From: Chitinophagaceae bacterium
GTDB lineage: Bacteria > Bacteroidota > Bacteroidia > Chitinophagales > Chitinophagaceae
Direction of reading: 5' to 3'
Length of the DNA: 64,000 nt
Assembly: GCA_019638595.1 (NCBI GenBank)
Contig: JAHBTJ010000006.1
Span: forward strand, 186,001 to 250,000
In this document: one piece after another, positions 27,626-37,356 of the stretch
Numbering within the stretch: the first letter of the stretch is position 1
How the letters are laid out: the number at the start of each line of letters is the position of its first letter
The notes under the pieces: model-generated
Seen by the model: the letters and a program-made list of their open reading frames with translations, nothing else
Told to the model about the DNA's origin: nothing
Databases searched by the model: none
Position numbers and translations under genes: made by a program

Positions 27626-28984
27626 ATGAACGAAAAAACTTCCATTTCACGAAGAGAATTTGTATCAACAGCCGCTGCATTAACATTGCCGTTATTAATG
27701 AGTAATACTGCCGGTATTGCACCGGCAGGTACGCCGCTCAGGCACGCCTGCATAGGTGTAGGCGGAATGGGGGGGTATGATCTGCAGAATTTTAAGCAAC
27801 ATCCCGATGTGAAGATTGTAGCGCTTTGCGATACCGATGCCGCCGTATTAAAGAAAGCATCGGAACAGTTTCCGGAAGCACGTACCTACAGCGATTGGAG
27901 GGAATTGTTCGCTAAAGAAAAAAATAATATAGACTCGGTGAATGTAACCGTGCCGGATCACAATCATTTTATTATTGCCATTAATGCCATAAAGCTGGGC
28001 AAGCATGTGTATTGCCAGAAGCCGATGTGCCACGATGTGGCGGAAGTGAGAGCGCTTACTAATGCTGCTGTTAAAAAAAGAGTGGTGACGCAATTGGGTA
28101 CCCAGCATGCGTCGGGTAAGGGAGATCGTACCGCTGTTCAATTCATTAAACAGGGAGTGATCGGTAAAATAAAAAATGTATACCTCTGCTCAAACAGGAG
28201 TGGTATAGAGGGGTACCGGCTTGAAGGCCCAAGACCTTCAGTATCTACGCCCGTGCCTGATACGCTCAACTGGGATATCTGGACTGGTACAGCCCCTATG
28301 CGTTCGTATGCCCCGGATATATACCATCCTGCCAAATGGCGTACCTGGCAGGATTTCGGTACCGGCTGGTCGGGCGATATTGGCTGTCATATTTTTGATG
28401 CGGTATGGAAAGGGATGAACTTAAAAGCGCCGCTATCGGTTACTGCTGAAGTACAACCCTCCTGGCAAAGCAGCGCAGCCCGCCGGGCGGATACCTGGCC
28501 ACAGGGAGATCATATTACCTGGATATTTCCCGGTAATGAGTTTACTGCGGGAGATACATTGCAGGTGGAATGGTTTGACGGGCAATATTATCCGCCCGCC
28601 GAAGTACAGGCTTTGTATAAAGAAAAATACCCGGAAGAATGCGCCATGTTAGTGGGCACGGAAGGAGCTTTGCTGATCCCTCATACGGTTATGCCGGTAT
28701 TGTTGCCCCAGGAAAAATTCAGCGATCATCCATTACCCCAACTGGACGAACGCAATCACTACCATCATTTTGTAGACGCCTGTTTAAAACGCGTAAAAAA
28801 TGAATCGCATTTTGCGCAAACAGGTCCCATGACAGAAGCTATATTACTGGGTACGGTAGCCATCAGGGAGCCGGGTATTGTGCTGGAATGGGATGCGAAA
28901 AATATGCGGTTCCCCAATCATGCTAACGCCAATCAATACCTGAAAAGAAAATACCGTAAAGGTTGGGAGGTGAAGGGATTTTAG
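27626..28984 (+). CDS. Gfo/Idh/MocA family oxidoreductase, exported
   Basis: 452 residues. It begins with a Tat-type signal (SRREFVSTAAALTLPLLMS), then a Rossmann domain with ACIGVGGMGGYDLQNF, KIVALCDTDAA, NVTVPDHNHF and GKHVYCQKPMCHDVAEVRAL (the EKP-like motif reads QKP). The C-terminal half has the large beta sheet (GDIGCHIFDAVWKG). This is the long form common in Bacteroidota and Planctomycetes, likely acting on sugars in the periplasm with bound NAD. It is not clearly linked to the polyketide cluster 80 bp upstream. Confidence 0.9.
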   Translation: MNEKTSISRREFVSTAAALTLPLLMSNTAGIAPAGTPLRHACIGVGGMGGYDLQNFKQHPDVKIVALCDTDAAVLKKASEQFPEARTYSDWRELFAKEKNNIDSVNVTVPDHNHFIIAINAIKLGKHVYCQKPMCHDVAEVRALTNAAVKKRVVTQLGTQHASGKGDRTAVQFIKQGVIGKIKNVYLCSNRSGIEGYRLEGPRPSVSTPVPDTLNWDIWTGTAPMRSYAPDIYHPAKWRTWQDFGTGWSGDIGCHIFDAVWKGMNLKAPLSVTAEVQPSWQSSAARRADTWPQGDHITWIFPGNEFTAGDTLQVEWFDGQYYPPAEVQALYKEKYPEECAMLVGTEGALLIPHTVMPVLLPQEKFSDHPLPQLDERNHYHHFVDACLKRVKNESHFAQTGPMTEAILLGTVAIREPGIVLEWDAKNMRFPNHANANQYLKRKYRKGWEVKGF

Positions 28985-29090
28985 TTGCAGGTTACAGGTT
29001 TCGGGTTTATAGTTTAGGGTTTGTGGTTAACACCCGATAGCTGATAACTGATAGCTCATAGCCCATAGCTGACAGCTATTTGTGGTCACA
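28985..29090. repeat. Degenerate intergenic repeats
   Basis: Same motif families as at 10627-10776: GTTGCAGGTTACAGG followed by a chain of GATAGCTGATAACTGATAGC and CATAGCCCATAGCTGACAGC units. They lie between the convergent Gfo/Idh/MocA and serine hydrolase genes. No gene is seen. Confidence 0.7.
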
Positions 29091-29116
29091 CACAACTATA
29101 AACAAAAAACCATAAA

Positions 29117-30931
29117 CTACAAATTCTTCCTCATCGCTTTAAACGTTCCATTAGGCTGAATAAAGCTTACGGATGTTGCTTTTTCATGTTCAACATCAAA
29201 TAGAACGCTGTAGCCATCGAGCGCTTTAAGCTTAAAGGAATGATTACCGGTATAGATCGTTTCATACTCCGGCTGCCCGGGTACAAATACTACCAGCGTA
29301 CTTCCTTTTATATAAACTTTTACGGTCATCCCTCCCAGCTCATACTCCCCCGTATATTTTTCCATCGCTTCTTTATCAAGAGGCTTGGCTCTGGGCTTGC
29401 TCACAAATTCAAGCGGCTTTACAGCAGGTTCCAGTTGGATGGTAAGGCTTGATATCTTGCCATCATCACCGGTATGGAAATTAATTTTTGTTCCGCCGGA
29501 GCTGGTATCCAGGCCCTCTTCCTTATCATAGCCCTTTACTTCAAATATGTCGTAATGATAGTGTCTCAGCCATACGGAATCTTTTCCTGTAATAGCAAAT
29601 ACAGAATCGTTTCTTTGATATACGTCTACATCTCCGTACCCCGGGTGGTTAAACGAACCTGTGTAATCTGTAAGAGGATGAGATGGTTTGGTACCTTCCA
29701 CCCTGGAAGATAGCGCTGCTTTTTGAATGTTTTTTTGTTCTTCTTTTGATTTTTGCAATGCTTTTTTTGCATCGCCGTTCCAGTTTACATATTTTAATTT
29801 CAGCAACCTGTCGGCTATTATATTCCTGGCCAGGGTTGGCACACGCGATGCATTTTGATTGGCAAGTACTATAATGCCGATACTGTCGCTTGGGAAAAAG
29901 CAGGTATTGGCGGAAAACCCGTCAATATTGCCGCCGTGATCAACACGGTAATGCCCGCGGTAAGAGCTGAGTGTCCAGCCCAACCCGTAATTGGAAAAAT
30001 GAACATCGGGATGTTCATTGTCCGGCACGCCTCCGCCAATGGGCATTTGCGCAGAGATAGCGTTGTATATATACCCGGGAGGTAAAACTTCTTTTTCCTG
30101 AAATTTACCTTTATTGATCCAGGTAATTACCCAGTTTGCCATTTCTGTTACTGAGCTGTTAATGCTGCCTGCCGGCCCCATTGCATCAAGGTTATAGTAA
30201 TCCAGCTTTTTTATAATGCTGTCGTTCTTTACCATATATCCCAGCGATGCGTCTGCATCTTTTTCCATTAGTGTTACGCTGAAATTAGAACGCTGCATTC
30301 CCAGTGGAATGAATATCTTTTCTTTAATGTTTTCTTCCCACGATTTGCCGGTAATTTTTTCGGCCACCACTCCCTGCGTAAGGAACATAAAGTTATTGTA
30401 TTGCCATTTTTCGCGTAGCGGAGCGCTGGGTTGCAGGTATTGAAGACGCTGGACCAGGCTGTCTCTCGACCGCGTTGTAAAGAGATACCAGGAATAGTCA
30501 TGACGGGGCAACCCCGTGCGGTGACACATCATGTCGCGGATCGTAACGCCGTCATTCATCTCGTTATTATAGAAATGAAGCGAGGGTACATACGCTACCA
30601 CTTTTTTATCAAGCGAAAGCTTTCCATCTTTTTCGAGCAGGCCAAGCAGCGAAGCGGTGAACGCTTTGGTGCATGAACCGATAGCAAACAGGGTATTGGG
30701 TGTAACCGGCTGCTTAGCTGCATAATCGCGGTAGCCGAATCCTTTGCTGTATATTACTTTGTCTTTTTCAACAATGGCTACAGCAAAGCCGGCAGCGTTC
30801 CAGTCTTTTAATAAGGTGGAAAGAGCAGTATCCAGCCCCGCCAGTCTTGTATCTGCTCCTTTTTTACTTTTTTGCGCGTTCGCCTGTTGAAGCAATATCA
30901 GCAGGAATAACAATAACCAGTTACGTTTCAT
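29117..30931 (-). CDS. Serine hydrolase, class C beta-lactamase family
   Basis: 604 residues with a signal peptide (MKRNWLLLFLLILLQQANAQ). The beta-lactamase/esterase domain holds Ser86-x-x-Lys89 in AIGSCTKAF, the Tyr motif YNNFMFL, and HGGNIDGFS as the third (K/H-x-G) box. After about residue 400 come two small beta domains (DUF3471-like: YTGSFNHPGYGDVDVYQRND and EKYTGEYELGGMTVKVYIKG). These exported enzymes are usually peptidases or esterases rather than true beta-lactamases. It lies 21 bp downstream of the phytoene-desaturase-like gene and may be co-transcribed. Confidence 0.9.
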   Translation of the reverse strand: MKRNWLLLFLLILLQQANAQKSKKGADTRLAGLDTALSTLLKDWNAAGFAVAIVEKDKVIYSKGFGYRDYAAKQPVTPNTLFAIGSCTKAFTASLLGLLEKDGKLSLDKKVVAYVPSLHFYNNEMNDGVTIRDMMCHRTGLPRHDYSWYLFTTRSRDSLVQRLQYLQPSAPLREKWQYNNFMFLTQGVVAEKITGKSWEENIKEKIFIPLGMQRSNFSVTLMEKDADASLGYMVKNDSIIKKLDYYNLDAMGPAGSINSSVTEMANWVITWINKGKFQEKEVLPPGYIYNAISAQMPIGGGVPDNEHPDVHFSNYGLGWTLSSYRGHYRVDHGGNIDGFSANTCFFPSDSIGIIVLANQNASRVPTLARNIIADRLLKLKYVNWNGDAKKALQKSKEEQKNIQKAALSSRVEGTKPSHPLTDYTGSFNHPGYGDVDVYQRNDSVFAITGKDSVWLRHYHYDIFEVKGYDKEEGLDTSSGGTKINFHTGDDGKISSLTIQLEPAVKPLEFVSKPRAKPLDKEAMEKYTGEYELGGMTVKVYIKGSTLVVFVPGQPEYETIYTGNHSFKLKALDGYSVLFDVEHEKATSVSFIQPNGTFKAMRKNL

Positions 30932-30952
30932 ATAGTTTTAGTTGCTGTAAGT

Positions 30953-32398
30953 TTATTTATTACTCATGTAGTGTTTTTGGAACAGGTCTTTCAGCACACG
31001 TTGCGCGGCATGATATCCGCACATACCGTGAACGCCCCCACCCGGGGGAGTAGCGGATGAACAAATATACAGGCCCTTTGCGGATGTTCGGAAAGGAGAA
31101 TATCTTAATGCGGGACGTGTAAATATTTGCCTGATATCCATCAGTCCGCCGTTAATATCACCGCCTATATAGTTGTTATTATACGCCTCCATGGCAGCCG
31201 TATTCATTACATGCTTTCCTATAATTCTTTCACGAAAGCCGGGCGCGAACCTTTCTACCTGCGCTTCAATGGCATCTGTCATGTTTTTTTGTGAGCCATT
31301 AGGCACATGGCAGTATGCCCAAAAAGTATGTTTACCCGCAGGTGCGCGCGAACCATCGAACAGGCTTTGCTGGGCTGCCAGTACAAAAGGCCGCTCCGGG
31401 TGACTTCCCCTGGCAACCTGCGCTTCAGCGGCAGCAATTTCTTTAAGCGCGCCACCCAGGTGAAGAGTGCCTGCTTTCCTGCATTCGCTCGCTGTAAAGG
31501 GTGCAGGGTCATCTAATGCCCAGTCAATTTTAAAAACGCCCATACCATAACGGTAACGTGTAAGCTGCCACCTGTACAACGATGAAAATGAATGTCCGGC
31601 TATTTGTAGTAGCTGTGCCGGGGTAACATCAAACAAAACAGCTTTTGCCGCAGGTAACTGCCGTAACGACGAAATATATTCACCAGTTTGAACAACGCCT
31701 CCCAGCGATTGAAAACAGACAGCCAGCGCATTGGCTAAAGATTGTGAGCCACCTTTCGGCAAGGGCCATCCTTGCAAATGGGCGGCTGTCATTAACACCA
31801 GTCCTACAGCCGAAGTAGTAAAATTAGAAAGCGGCTGCAGCGAATGCGCGGTCATTCCCGCCCACAGGGCTTTACCTTTTTCTGTTGAAAACCGCTTTGA
31901 CAAATGCAGGGCAGATGATAGTGCCTTTAATCCAAATGCGGCCATATGTAAAGGTTTTTCCGGCAACGACAAAGGCGCCAGCACCTCCTTTTCGATCAGC
32001 GGCCAACCGGTCAGTACGGGCGATATCAACCGGGTATATGCATCTTTATCGGTATCAAGGCCGGCTGCGGTAGCTGTTAACGAGGGATACAACGCGGCGG
32101 CAGTACCATTGTTTAACGGATGAGCGGCACATATCTCCGGGTAAATATATTCAAGCCCGAATTTTTCGAGCGATAGGGTTTTAAAAAAAGGAGAAATAAC
32201 AGCCATAGGATGAATGGCCGAGCAAACATCGTGTTTAAAGCCCGGTAAAGTGAGTGCTTCGGTACGCATTCCTCCGCCAATGGTTTGTTTGGCCTCCAGC
32301 AGCAGTACCGACAACCCTTTTTGCTGCAGCGTTATAGCTGCTGCCAGTCCGTTAGGTCCCGAGCCTACCACTACCGCGTCGTAATCGTATTGCCCCAT
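30953..32398 (-). CDS. Phytoene-desaturase-like NAD(P)/FAD oxidoreductase
   Basis: 481 residues from ATG 32398; a longer frame to 32449 would run into the divergent gene. It has an FAD/NAD motif DAVVVGSGPNGLAAAITLQQ, VLLLEAKQTIGGGMRTE with the GG after the FAD-binding Glu, and a C-terminal FAD contact YICSSATPPGGGVHGMCGYHA. The family is carotenoid desaturase/isomerase-like (CrtI, retinol saturase relatives), but no carotenoid genes are near. It faces a Gfo/Idh/MocA gene across a 49-bp divergent spacer that must hold both promoters. Confidence 0.88.
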   Translation of the reverse strand: MGQYDYDAVVVGSGPNGLAAAITLQQKGLSVLLLEAKQTIGGGMRTEALTLPGFKHDVCSAIHPMAVISPFFKTLSLEKFGLEYIYPEICAAHPLNNGTAAALYPSLTATAAGLDTDKDAYTRLISPVLTGWPLIEKEVLAPLSLPEKPLHMAAFGLKALSSALHLSKRFSTEKGKALWAGMTAHSLQPLSNFTTSAVGLVLMTAAHLQGWPLPKGGSQSLANALAVCFQSLGGVVQTGEYISSLRQLPAAKAVLFDVTPAQLLQIAGHSFSSLYRWQLTRYRYGMGVFKIDWALDDPAPFTASECRKAGTLHLGGALKEIAAAEAQVARGSHPERPFVLAAQQSLFDGSRAPAGKHTFWAYCHVPNGSQKNMTDAIEAQVERFAPGFRERIIGKHVMNTAAMEAYNNNYIGGDINGGLMDIRQIFTRPALRYSPFRTSAKGLYICSSATPPGGGVHGMCGYHAAQRVLKDLFQKHYMSNK

Positions 32399-32447
32399 AT
32401 AACGGTAAAGGTCAATAATTAATTTTAAATTCCTACCTTGAACCATC

Positions 32448-33680
32448 ATGAACGATTCAATGCACCATCATCATTCGCTTCTTTCCGGCAGGCGTAAGTT
32501 CCTTAAAATGGCCGGAGCAGGCGCCGTCGCATGTATCTCTCCCCGTTTTTTATTTGCCGCTCCTTATGCTTCGCAACAAAAGGTAAGGATAGGAGTGGTT
32601 GGTGGCAGGTTTGGGCTTAGCTTTTATTTTCATGAACATCCTTCCTGCATTGTAGAGGCCGTAAGCGACCTGCGCGAGGACCGCCGCAAAAGCCTGATGG
32701 AAACATACAGGTGTAATAAAAGTTACCCTTCTTTGAAGGAGTTGCTGAAAGATAAAAAAGTGGAAGCGGTTTTCCTGGCAACGCCCGCGCCGGATCATGC
32801 GCGGCATACTATAGAATGCCTTAAGGCCGGAAAGCATGTTTTATGCGCTGTGCCGGCAGCCTTAACGCTGGAGGAATGCAATGAGCTGCGCGATACAGTA
32901 CGGCAAACGGGCTTGAAATATATGATGGCCGAAACCAGTGTATACCGGCAGGGAGTTATTACCGCCCGCAGGTTTTTCCGGGAGGGAAAGTTCGGACAGC
33001 TATTCAGCGCTGCAGCGGAGTACAATCATCCCGGTTTGGAAGTGCTTTTCTTTGAAGAAGAAAAGCCTACGTGGAGGCATGGTTTTCCTCCCTTACTGTA
33101 TCCTACACATTGCACTTCATTCCTGGTATCTGTTACAGGTGCACGCTTAACCCAGGTAAGCGCTATGGGGTGGGGCGATGACAGTGAGTTATTAAAGAAC
33201 AACCCGTATAAAAATCCTTTCTGGAATGAAACCGCGTTCTTCCAGACCAACCAGCATATTCCGTTCAGGGTAGAGGTGAACTGGAAAGGCGCCCTGGTGG
33301 AAGCTGAGCGTGGCGAGTGGCGCGGAGACCAGATGAGCTTCTTTTATCCTGATGGAAGAAGCAAAGACTTTACGGTAATTACATCGGGTATTGATTTAGG
33401 TAAGGACGACGCAGGCTTTACCCATGCGCATAATGTTGCCGGGGTATACAAGGTTCCCGAATGGTGGAAAACAGATATGCTTCCGGGAACGATGCGGCAT
33501 AACAGCGGTCATGAAGGTTCGCATACTTTTATTACACATGAATTTATTGATGCCATAGTAAAGGATCGTATGCCCGAAGTGAATATTTACGAAGCGCTGG
33601 CTTATACCGCCCCTGGTATTGTAGGTCACCTGTCGGCCCTGAAAAACGGAGAGTGTATGGCTATTCCGGGATTTGATTGA
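32448..33680 (+). CDS. Gfo/Idh/MocA family oxidoreductase, exported
   Basis: 410 residues. It has a His-rich start (MHHHHS from Met5) and a Tat-like signal (SGRRKFLKMAGAGAVACIS). The Rossmann part reads VRIGVVGGRFGLSFYFHEHP, VSDLREDRRKSL, FLATPAPDHARHT and GKHVLCAVPAALTLEE, where the EKP motif is replaced by AVP; loss of that Lys suggests altered or absent classical dehydrogenase chemistry. The C-terminal sheet region includes HCTSFLVSVTGARLTQVSAM. It is divergent from the desaturase-like gene. Confidence 0.87.
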   Translation: MNDSMHHHHSLLSGRRKFLKMAGAGAVACISPRFLFAAPYASQQKVRIGVVGGRFGLSFYFHEHPSCIVEAVSDLREDRRKSLMETYRCNKSYPSLKELLKDKKVEAVFLATPAPDHARHTIECLKAGKHVLCAVPAALTLEECNELRDTVRQTGLKYMMAETSVYRQGVITARRFFREGKFGQLFSAAAEYNHPGLEVLFFEEEKPTWRHGFPPLLYPTHCTSFLVSVTGARLTQVSAMGWGDDSELLKNNPYKNPFWNETAFFQTNQHIPFRVEVNWKGALVEAERGEWRGDQMSFFYPDGRSKDFTVITSGIDLGKDDAGFTHAHNVAGVYKVPEWWKTDMLPGTMRHNSGHEGSHTFITHEFIDAIVKDRMPEVNIYEALAYTAPGIVGHLSALKNGECMAIPGFD

Positions 33681-33750
33681 TTGCCGGTGCTGGTTATAAT
33701 ACCAGCATTCAGCGATTGCATATTTCTAAAATTGTATTAAACGGATAATA

Positions 33751-34236
33751 TTGCCTCCCTTTTTTACCATACTCCGCATTGCATGTCTTGCACAAATTGC
33801 TTTCGCCGGTTTCCTGTGCGTACGGTTTACCGTGTATTTGTTCTCAGAGGCCGAAGTGAGCACATACGTTCAGCTTGTAAGCTTTATAATGGCTGTATGG
33901 CTGGCGATATTTACCATGCAATTGCTTCATAAAAATTATCCCGATATCCCGGTAGCCCGAAGGCAAAAAACAGTGTTTAACTGGCTTTTTATTATTAATT
34001 TTTTCCTGCTTTCTTTTCATTTCGCCTATATCATAGGCGATATAAGAGCCCTGGTAAGGTTCAGCGATGAATTAAAAATACCGGTCCGCAAATTTCCCCC
34101 GGGCATGTTTATGTCGGCCATACTGTACGGCATAGTGGCCTTGCTCCAGGTTATAATATTGTACGGACTGTTCCGCTTAAGAAGAACATTGTATTATAAT
34201 TTTTGCAGGGAACTGTCTGATATCGAACATCATTAG
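33751..34236 (+). CDS. Hypothetical four-helix membrane protein
   Basis: Not recognised. About 161 residues from TTG 33751; the start is uncertain because no ATG precedes the first hydrophobic segment. Four membrane helices are visible (ILRIACLAQIAFAGFLCVRF; YVQLVSFIMAVWLAIFTMQ; FNWLFIINFFLLSFHFAYII; MSAILYGIVALLQVIILYGL). The pattern recalls the DUF2975 protein at 3536, but no shared motif was found. It stands alone. Confidence 0.6.
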   Translation: MPPFFTILRIACLAQIAFAGFLCVRFTVYLFSEAEVSTYVQLVSFIMAVWLAIFTMQLLHKNYPDIPVARRQKTVFNWLFIINFFLLSFHFAYIIGDIRALVRFSDELKIPVRKFPPGMFMSAILYGIVALLQVIILYGLFRLRRTLYYNFCRELSDIEHH

Positions 34237-34448
34237 TACAAAAGCGATCTGCTTTAGTATTACTGCAGTTGAAGTGTGCGACGCAACGATTGCATAATAG
34301 TAGCACCACAGCTAAGTACATACATTTCACAGCTCTTGCTAAATCATCAACTCCTTGCAGGTGCAACAGCTAAAAAGTCATTATCTTGCCCCCGATATTT
34401 AACATGTATATGATATGTGCCCTTACCGTTTAGTATTAATTTTAATTC

Positions 34449-35756
34449 ATGGACGAACAAACAATCAATAACCTCAGGGAAGCGCTGAAGTTTTCACCCG
34501 GCAATATTCCTTTGAAGCAACACCTTGCCGAAACCCTTTTAAAAGCCGGGCGGTTACAGGAGGCTGAAGCAGAATATAAAGAGCTGCTTGCATTAACGGA
34601 TGATGTAAAAATTAAAGCGGCCCTTGCAAAAGTATTTTACCTCCAGCAGCAGTACAGCAGGTGTAACGTAATTCTTGAAGCGTTGATACAGGGTGGTTCC
34701 CCGGATGCGGAAGTATTTGTTTTACATGCCAAAGCGTTATTAAAAGAAAATGAAATATCCAAGGCAATAGAAAGTTACCAGCGGGCTTTGCTGCTCGATC
34801 CGGGCAGTACCGATGAAGAGCTGGACAATGAATTGAGAGTGAATACCACCACCTCGTACACAGAGGATGATGGAGGAGATCATTCCCCTTTTGTGCAAAA
34901 GCCCTCTATTAATTTTGACGATGTTGGGGGAATGGCGGATATAAAGAAAGAAATAGATCTTAAAATAATACGCCCGCTCAGGCATCCTGAGTTGTACAAG
35001 GCATACGGCAAAAAAACCGGTGGTGGTATTTTACTGTATGGCCCGCCCGGGTGCGGAAAAACCTATATTGCTAAAGCTACTGCTGGCCAGGTAAACGCAA
35101 GATTCATTAGCGTTGGTTTGAGCGATATACTGGACATGTGGATAGGCAACAGCGAAAAGAACCTTCATTACGTTTTTGAAACCGCGCGGCAAAATACGCC
35201 CTGTGTATTATTCTTTGACGAAATAGACGCGCTGGGCGCCAGCAGAAGCGATATGAAACAGTCGGGAGGGCGACACCTGATCAACCAGTTTTTACAGGAA
35301 CTGGACGGCATTGATGGTAACAATGAAGGCATACTGGTGCTGGGCGCTACCAATACTCCGTGGCATCTTGACAGCGCTTTCCGGCGCCCGGGCAGGTTCG
35401 ACAGGATCATTTTCATTCCCCCTCCCGATGAGTCGGCCCGTGAATCCATATTGAAGATCAAGCTAAAAAATAAACCTGCCGACGCTATTGATTACAGGGC
35501 GCTGGCAAAGAAAACCGTGAATTTTTCAGGCGCCGACCTGGAGGCATTGATAGACATTGCGATCGAAGAAAAGCTGGAGGCTTCTTTTGAAGACGGGGTA
35601 CCCAGGCCGCTTACCACAAAAGATCTTGAGAATGCAGGCAAAAAACATAAACCCAGTACTACGGAGTGGTTTGGCACCGCAAAAAACTTTGCGTTGTTCT
35701 CGAATGATTCGGGGCTGTACGATGATGTATTGAGTTATATGAAACTAAAAAAATAG
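34449..35756 (+). CDS. AAA ATPase with N-terminal TPR domain
   Basis: 435 residues. Residues 1-125 are TPR repeats (PGNIPLKQHLAETLLKAGRL, AEYKELLALTDDV, KAIESYQRALLLDPGSTDE). A CDC48/FtsH-like AAA domain follows: NFDDVGGMADIKKEIDLKI, Walker A GPPGCGKT (198-205), Walker B LFFDEIDALG with D257-E258, and the second region of homology with FRRPGRFDRIIF. A helical lid ends the protein. There is no protease or membrane part. It ends 1 bp before a TPR membrane protein gene, so the two proteins probably form an unfoldase or remodelling pair at the inner membrane. Confidence 0.9.
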   Translation: MDEQTINNLREALKFSPGNIPLKQHLAETLLKAGRLQEAEAEYKELLALTDDVKIKAALAKVFYLQQQYSRCNVILEALIQGGSPDAEVFVLHAKALLKENEISKAIESYQRALLLDPGSTDEELDNELRVNTTTSYTEDDGGDHSPFVQKPSINFDDVGGMADIKKEIDLKIIRPLRHPELYKAYGKKTGGGILLYGPPGCGKTYIAKATAGQVNARFISVGLSDILDMWIGNSEKNLHYVFETARQNTPCVLFFDEIDALGASRSDMKQSGGRHLINQFLQELDGIDGNNEGILVLGATNTPWHLDSAFRRPGRFDRIIFIPPPDESARESILKIKLKNKPADAIDYRALAKKTVNFSGADLEALIDIAIEEKLEASFEDGVPRPLTTKDLENAGKKHKPSTTEWFGTAKNFALFSNDSGLYDDVLSYMKLKK

Positions 35757-35757
35757 T

Positions 35758-37011
35758 ATGACAGAACAGTTAATAGCGCGTGCGGAGATATTGTTGCAGC
35801 AACGTAAGCTGGATGAAGCCGGCAAGCTACTGAAAGATGTATTAAGTAAAGATCCGTCCAATATTCGTGTGCTGGCAATGCTTGCGGAAATAAAGATTCA
35901 CCAGGGCCAGCACGATGAAGCCGGGTCGCTTATTAATAATGCGATAGGGCTTAGCCCGGATACGCCGTGGTTGTATTATATAAAAGCAAGGGTCAATACT
36001 CATAAAGAAGCCTATGACGAGGCGGAAAGTAACCTTCAAAACGCGATAACGCTTGATCCTGCCGACGCTGATTTTTTTGCACTATGGGCTTCCATTAACC
36101 TGGCCCGCAAAAAATATGAGAGGGCCCTGGAACTGGCGGATGAAGCGCTACAACGAGATCCCGAGAATATACTGGCGTTGAATATCAGGAGCACAGCTTT
36201 GTTAAAGCTTGACAGGAAAGAAGAATCGTTCCGCACCATAGAAGGCGCTTTAGCCGAAGATCCCCATAACGCGTATACACATGCCAATTATGGATGGAGC
36301 CTCCTGGAAAAAGGCGAAAATAAAAAAGCGCTTGAGCATTTCCGTGAAGCGCTTCGTATTAATCCGCATTTTGAATATGCACGCTCCGGAATGGCCGAGG
36401 CGTTAAAAGCGCGCTACTGGCTATACAAGCTATTCCTGAAATATGCTTTCTGGATAGGCAATCTTACTGCAAAATACCAGTGGGCGGTAATTATCGGGCT
36501 GTATATAGCTTTCCGGTTTTTGAACGCGTTGGCCGAGAACAATGAAACTTTGCGCCCGTATTTAACGCCATTGATCATTGCCTTTGCCATTTTCGCGTTT
36601 TCTACCTGGATCATTACACCGGTAAGCAATTTGTTTTTACGGCTTAATTCGTTTGGCAGGTACCTGCTCGATAAAAATGAAATCCGCAGCTCTAACCTGG
36701 TAGGCATCAGCTTCCTGGTATTTGTAATGAGCACTGTTGTATACCTGGTTACAAACGATATCAGGTGGATACCCCCTGCGTTCTTCGGGTTTGCCATGAT
36801 GATCCCGTTAAGCGTGCTTTTCTCTTTTGTAAAGAATAAGAAGATCATGCTTGCTTATACAGCCGGGCTTGCTTTAGCCGGTACAGGAGGCATTGTAACC
36901 ACCTTTAATACAGGAGCGGTTTATAACTTGTTTGCTACAATATTTATTATTGGTTTTATTGCTTTTCAGTGGCTGGCAAATTACCTGCGTATCCGCGAAA
37001 GCAACCGGTAA
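35758..37011 (+). CDS. TPR protein with C-terminal membrane domain
   Basis: 417 residues. Six or so TPR motifs span 1-215 (DEAGKLLKDVLSKDPSNIRV, DEAGSLINNAIGLSPDTPW, DEAESNLQNAITLDPADADF, KALEHFREALRINPHFEYA). About five membrane helices follow in 220-417 (WAVIIGLYIAFRFL, PLIIAFAIFAFSTWIITP, LVGISFLVFVMSTVVYLV, WIPPAFFGFAMMIPLSVLF, NLFATIFIIGFIAFQWL). It lies 1 bp after the TPR-AAA ATPase gene and is very likely its membrane partner. The molecular target is unknown. Confidence 0.87.
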   Translation: MTEQLIARAEILLQQRKLDEAGKLLKDVLSKDPSNIRVLAMLAEIKIHQGQHDEAGSLINNAIGLSPDTPWLYYIKARVNTHKEAYDEAESNLQNAITLDPADADFFALWASINLARKKYERALELADEALQRDPENILALNIRSTALLKLDRKEESFRTIEGALAEDPHNAYTHANYGWSLLEKGENKKALEHFREALRINPHFEYARSGMAEALKARYWLYKLFLKYAFWIGNLTAKYQWAVIIGLYIAFRFLNALAENNETLRPYLTPLIIAFAIFAFSTWIITPVSNLFLRLNSFGRYLLDKNEIRSSNLVGISFLVFVMSTVVYLVTNDIRWIPPAFFGFAMMIPLSVLFSFVKNKKIMLAYTAGLALAGTGGIVTTFNTGAVYNLFATIFIIGFIAFQWLANYLRIRESNR

Positions 37012-37054
37012 AAACACGCTTACCCGCATATACCAATCAATCGCCCGCTTCCAT
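37012..37054. other. Start of a 905-bp non-coding stretch (37012-37916)
   Basis: From the TPR gene stop to the thioredoxin-like gene stop, no believable gene is present. The stretch is filled by the repeat elements described at 37055-37214, 37357-37712 and 37713-37830, and then by AACCTGCAACTTGTAACC-type units before 37916. Confidence 0.65.
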
Positions 37055-37214
37055 CGTCATTTCGAACCTGCCATCAGGTTGTATTGAATTAAAGGTATGT
37101 TGCGGTGGGTGAAGCAGTCCCCGCAGTTTGAAAGATGCATACACACGAGGATTGCTTCCCCCGCCGTAATATTGCTCCAACTTAGGTTTTGATGCTGGCG
37201 GGATGGCAATGACG
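37055..37214. repeat. REP-like intergenic element with CGTCATT/AATGACG ends
   Basis: About 160 bp bounded by CGTCATT (37055-37061) and its complement AATGACG (37208-37214). The interior contains GAGGATTGCTTC and GATGGCAATGACG, motifs typical of widespread REP-like or BIME-type intergenic elements. It is non-coding. Confidence 0.55.
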
Positions 37215-37356
37215 CGTGAGAAGTTGAGTGAATGTATGCCTTGCTTAATGCTGATAGCAAAAACAATAAGCCCTCGTTGTGGATCCTGTATATACGGGGT
37301 ATACCCGAAAGTTGAGATAGTTTCTCCATTATTTCTTTCTAAAAGCGAAACTCCTG

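Noticed and set aside
32399-32449. Longer start for the phytoene-desaturase-like protein
   Set aside because: It would overlap the divergent gene and leave no room for either promoter; ATG 32398 starts at the FAD motif.
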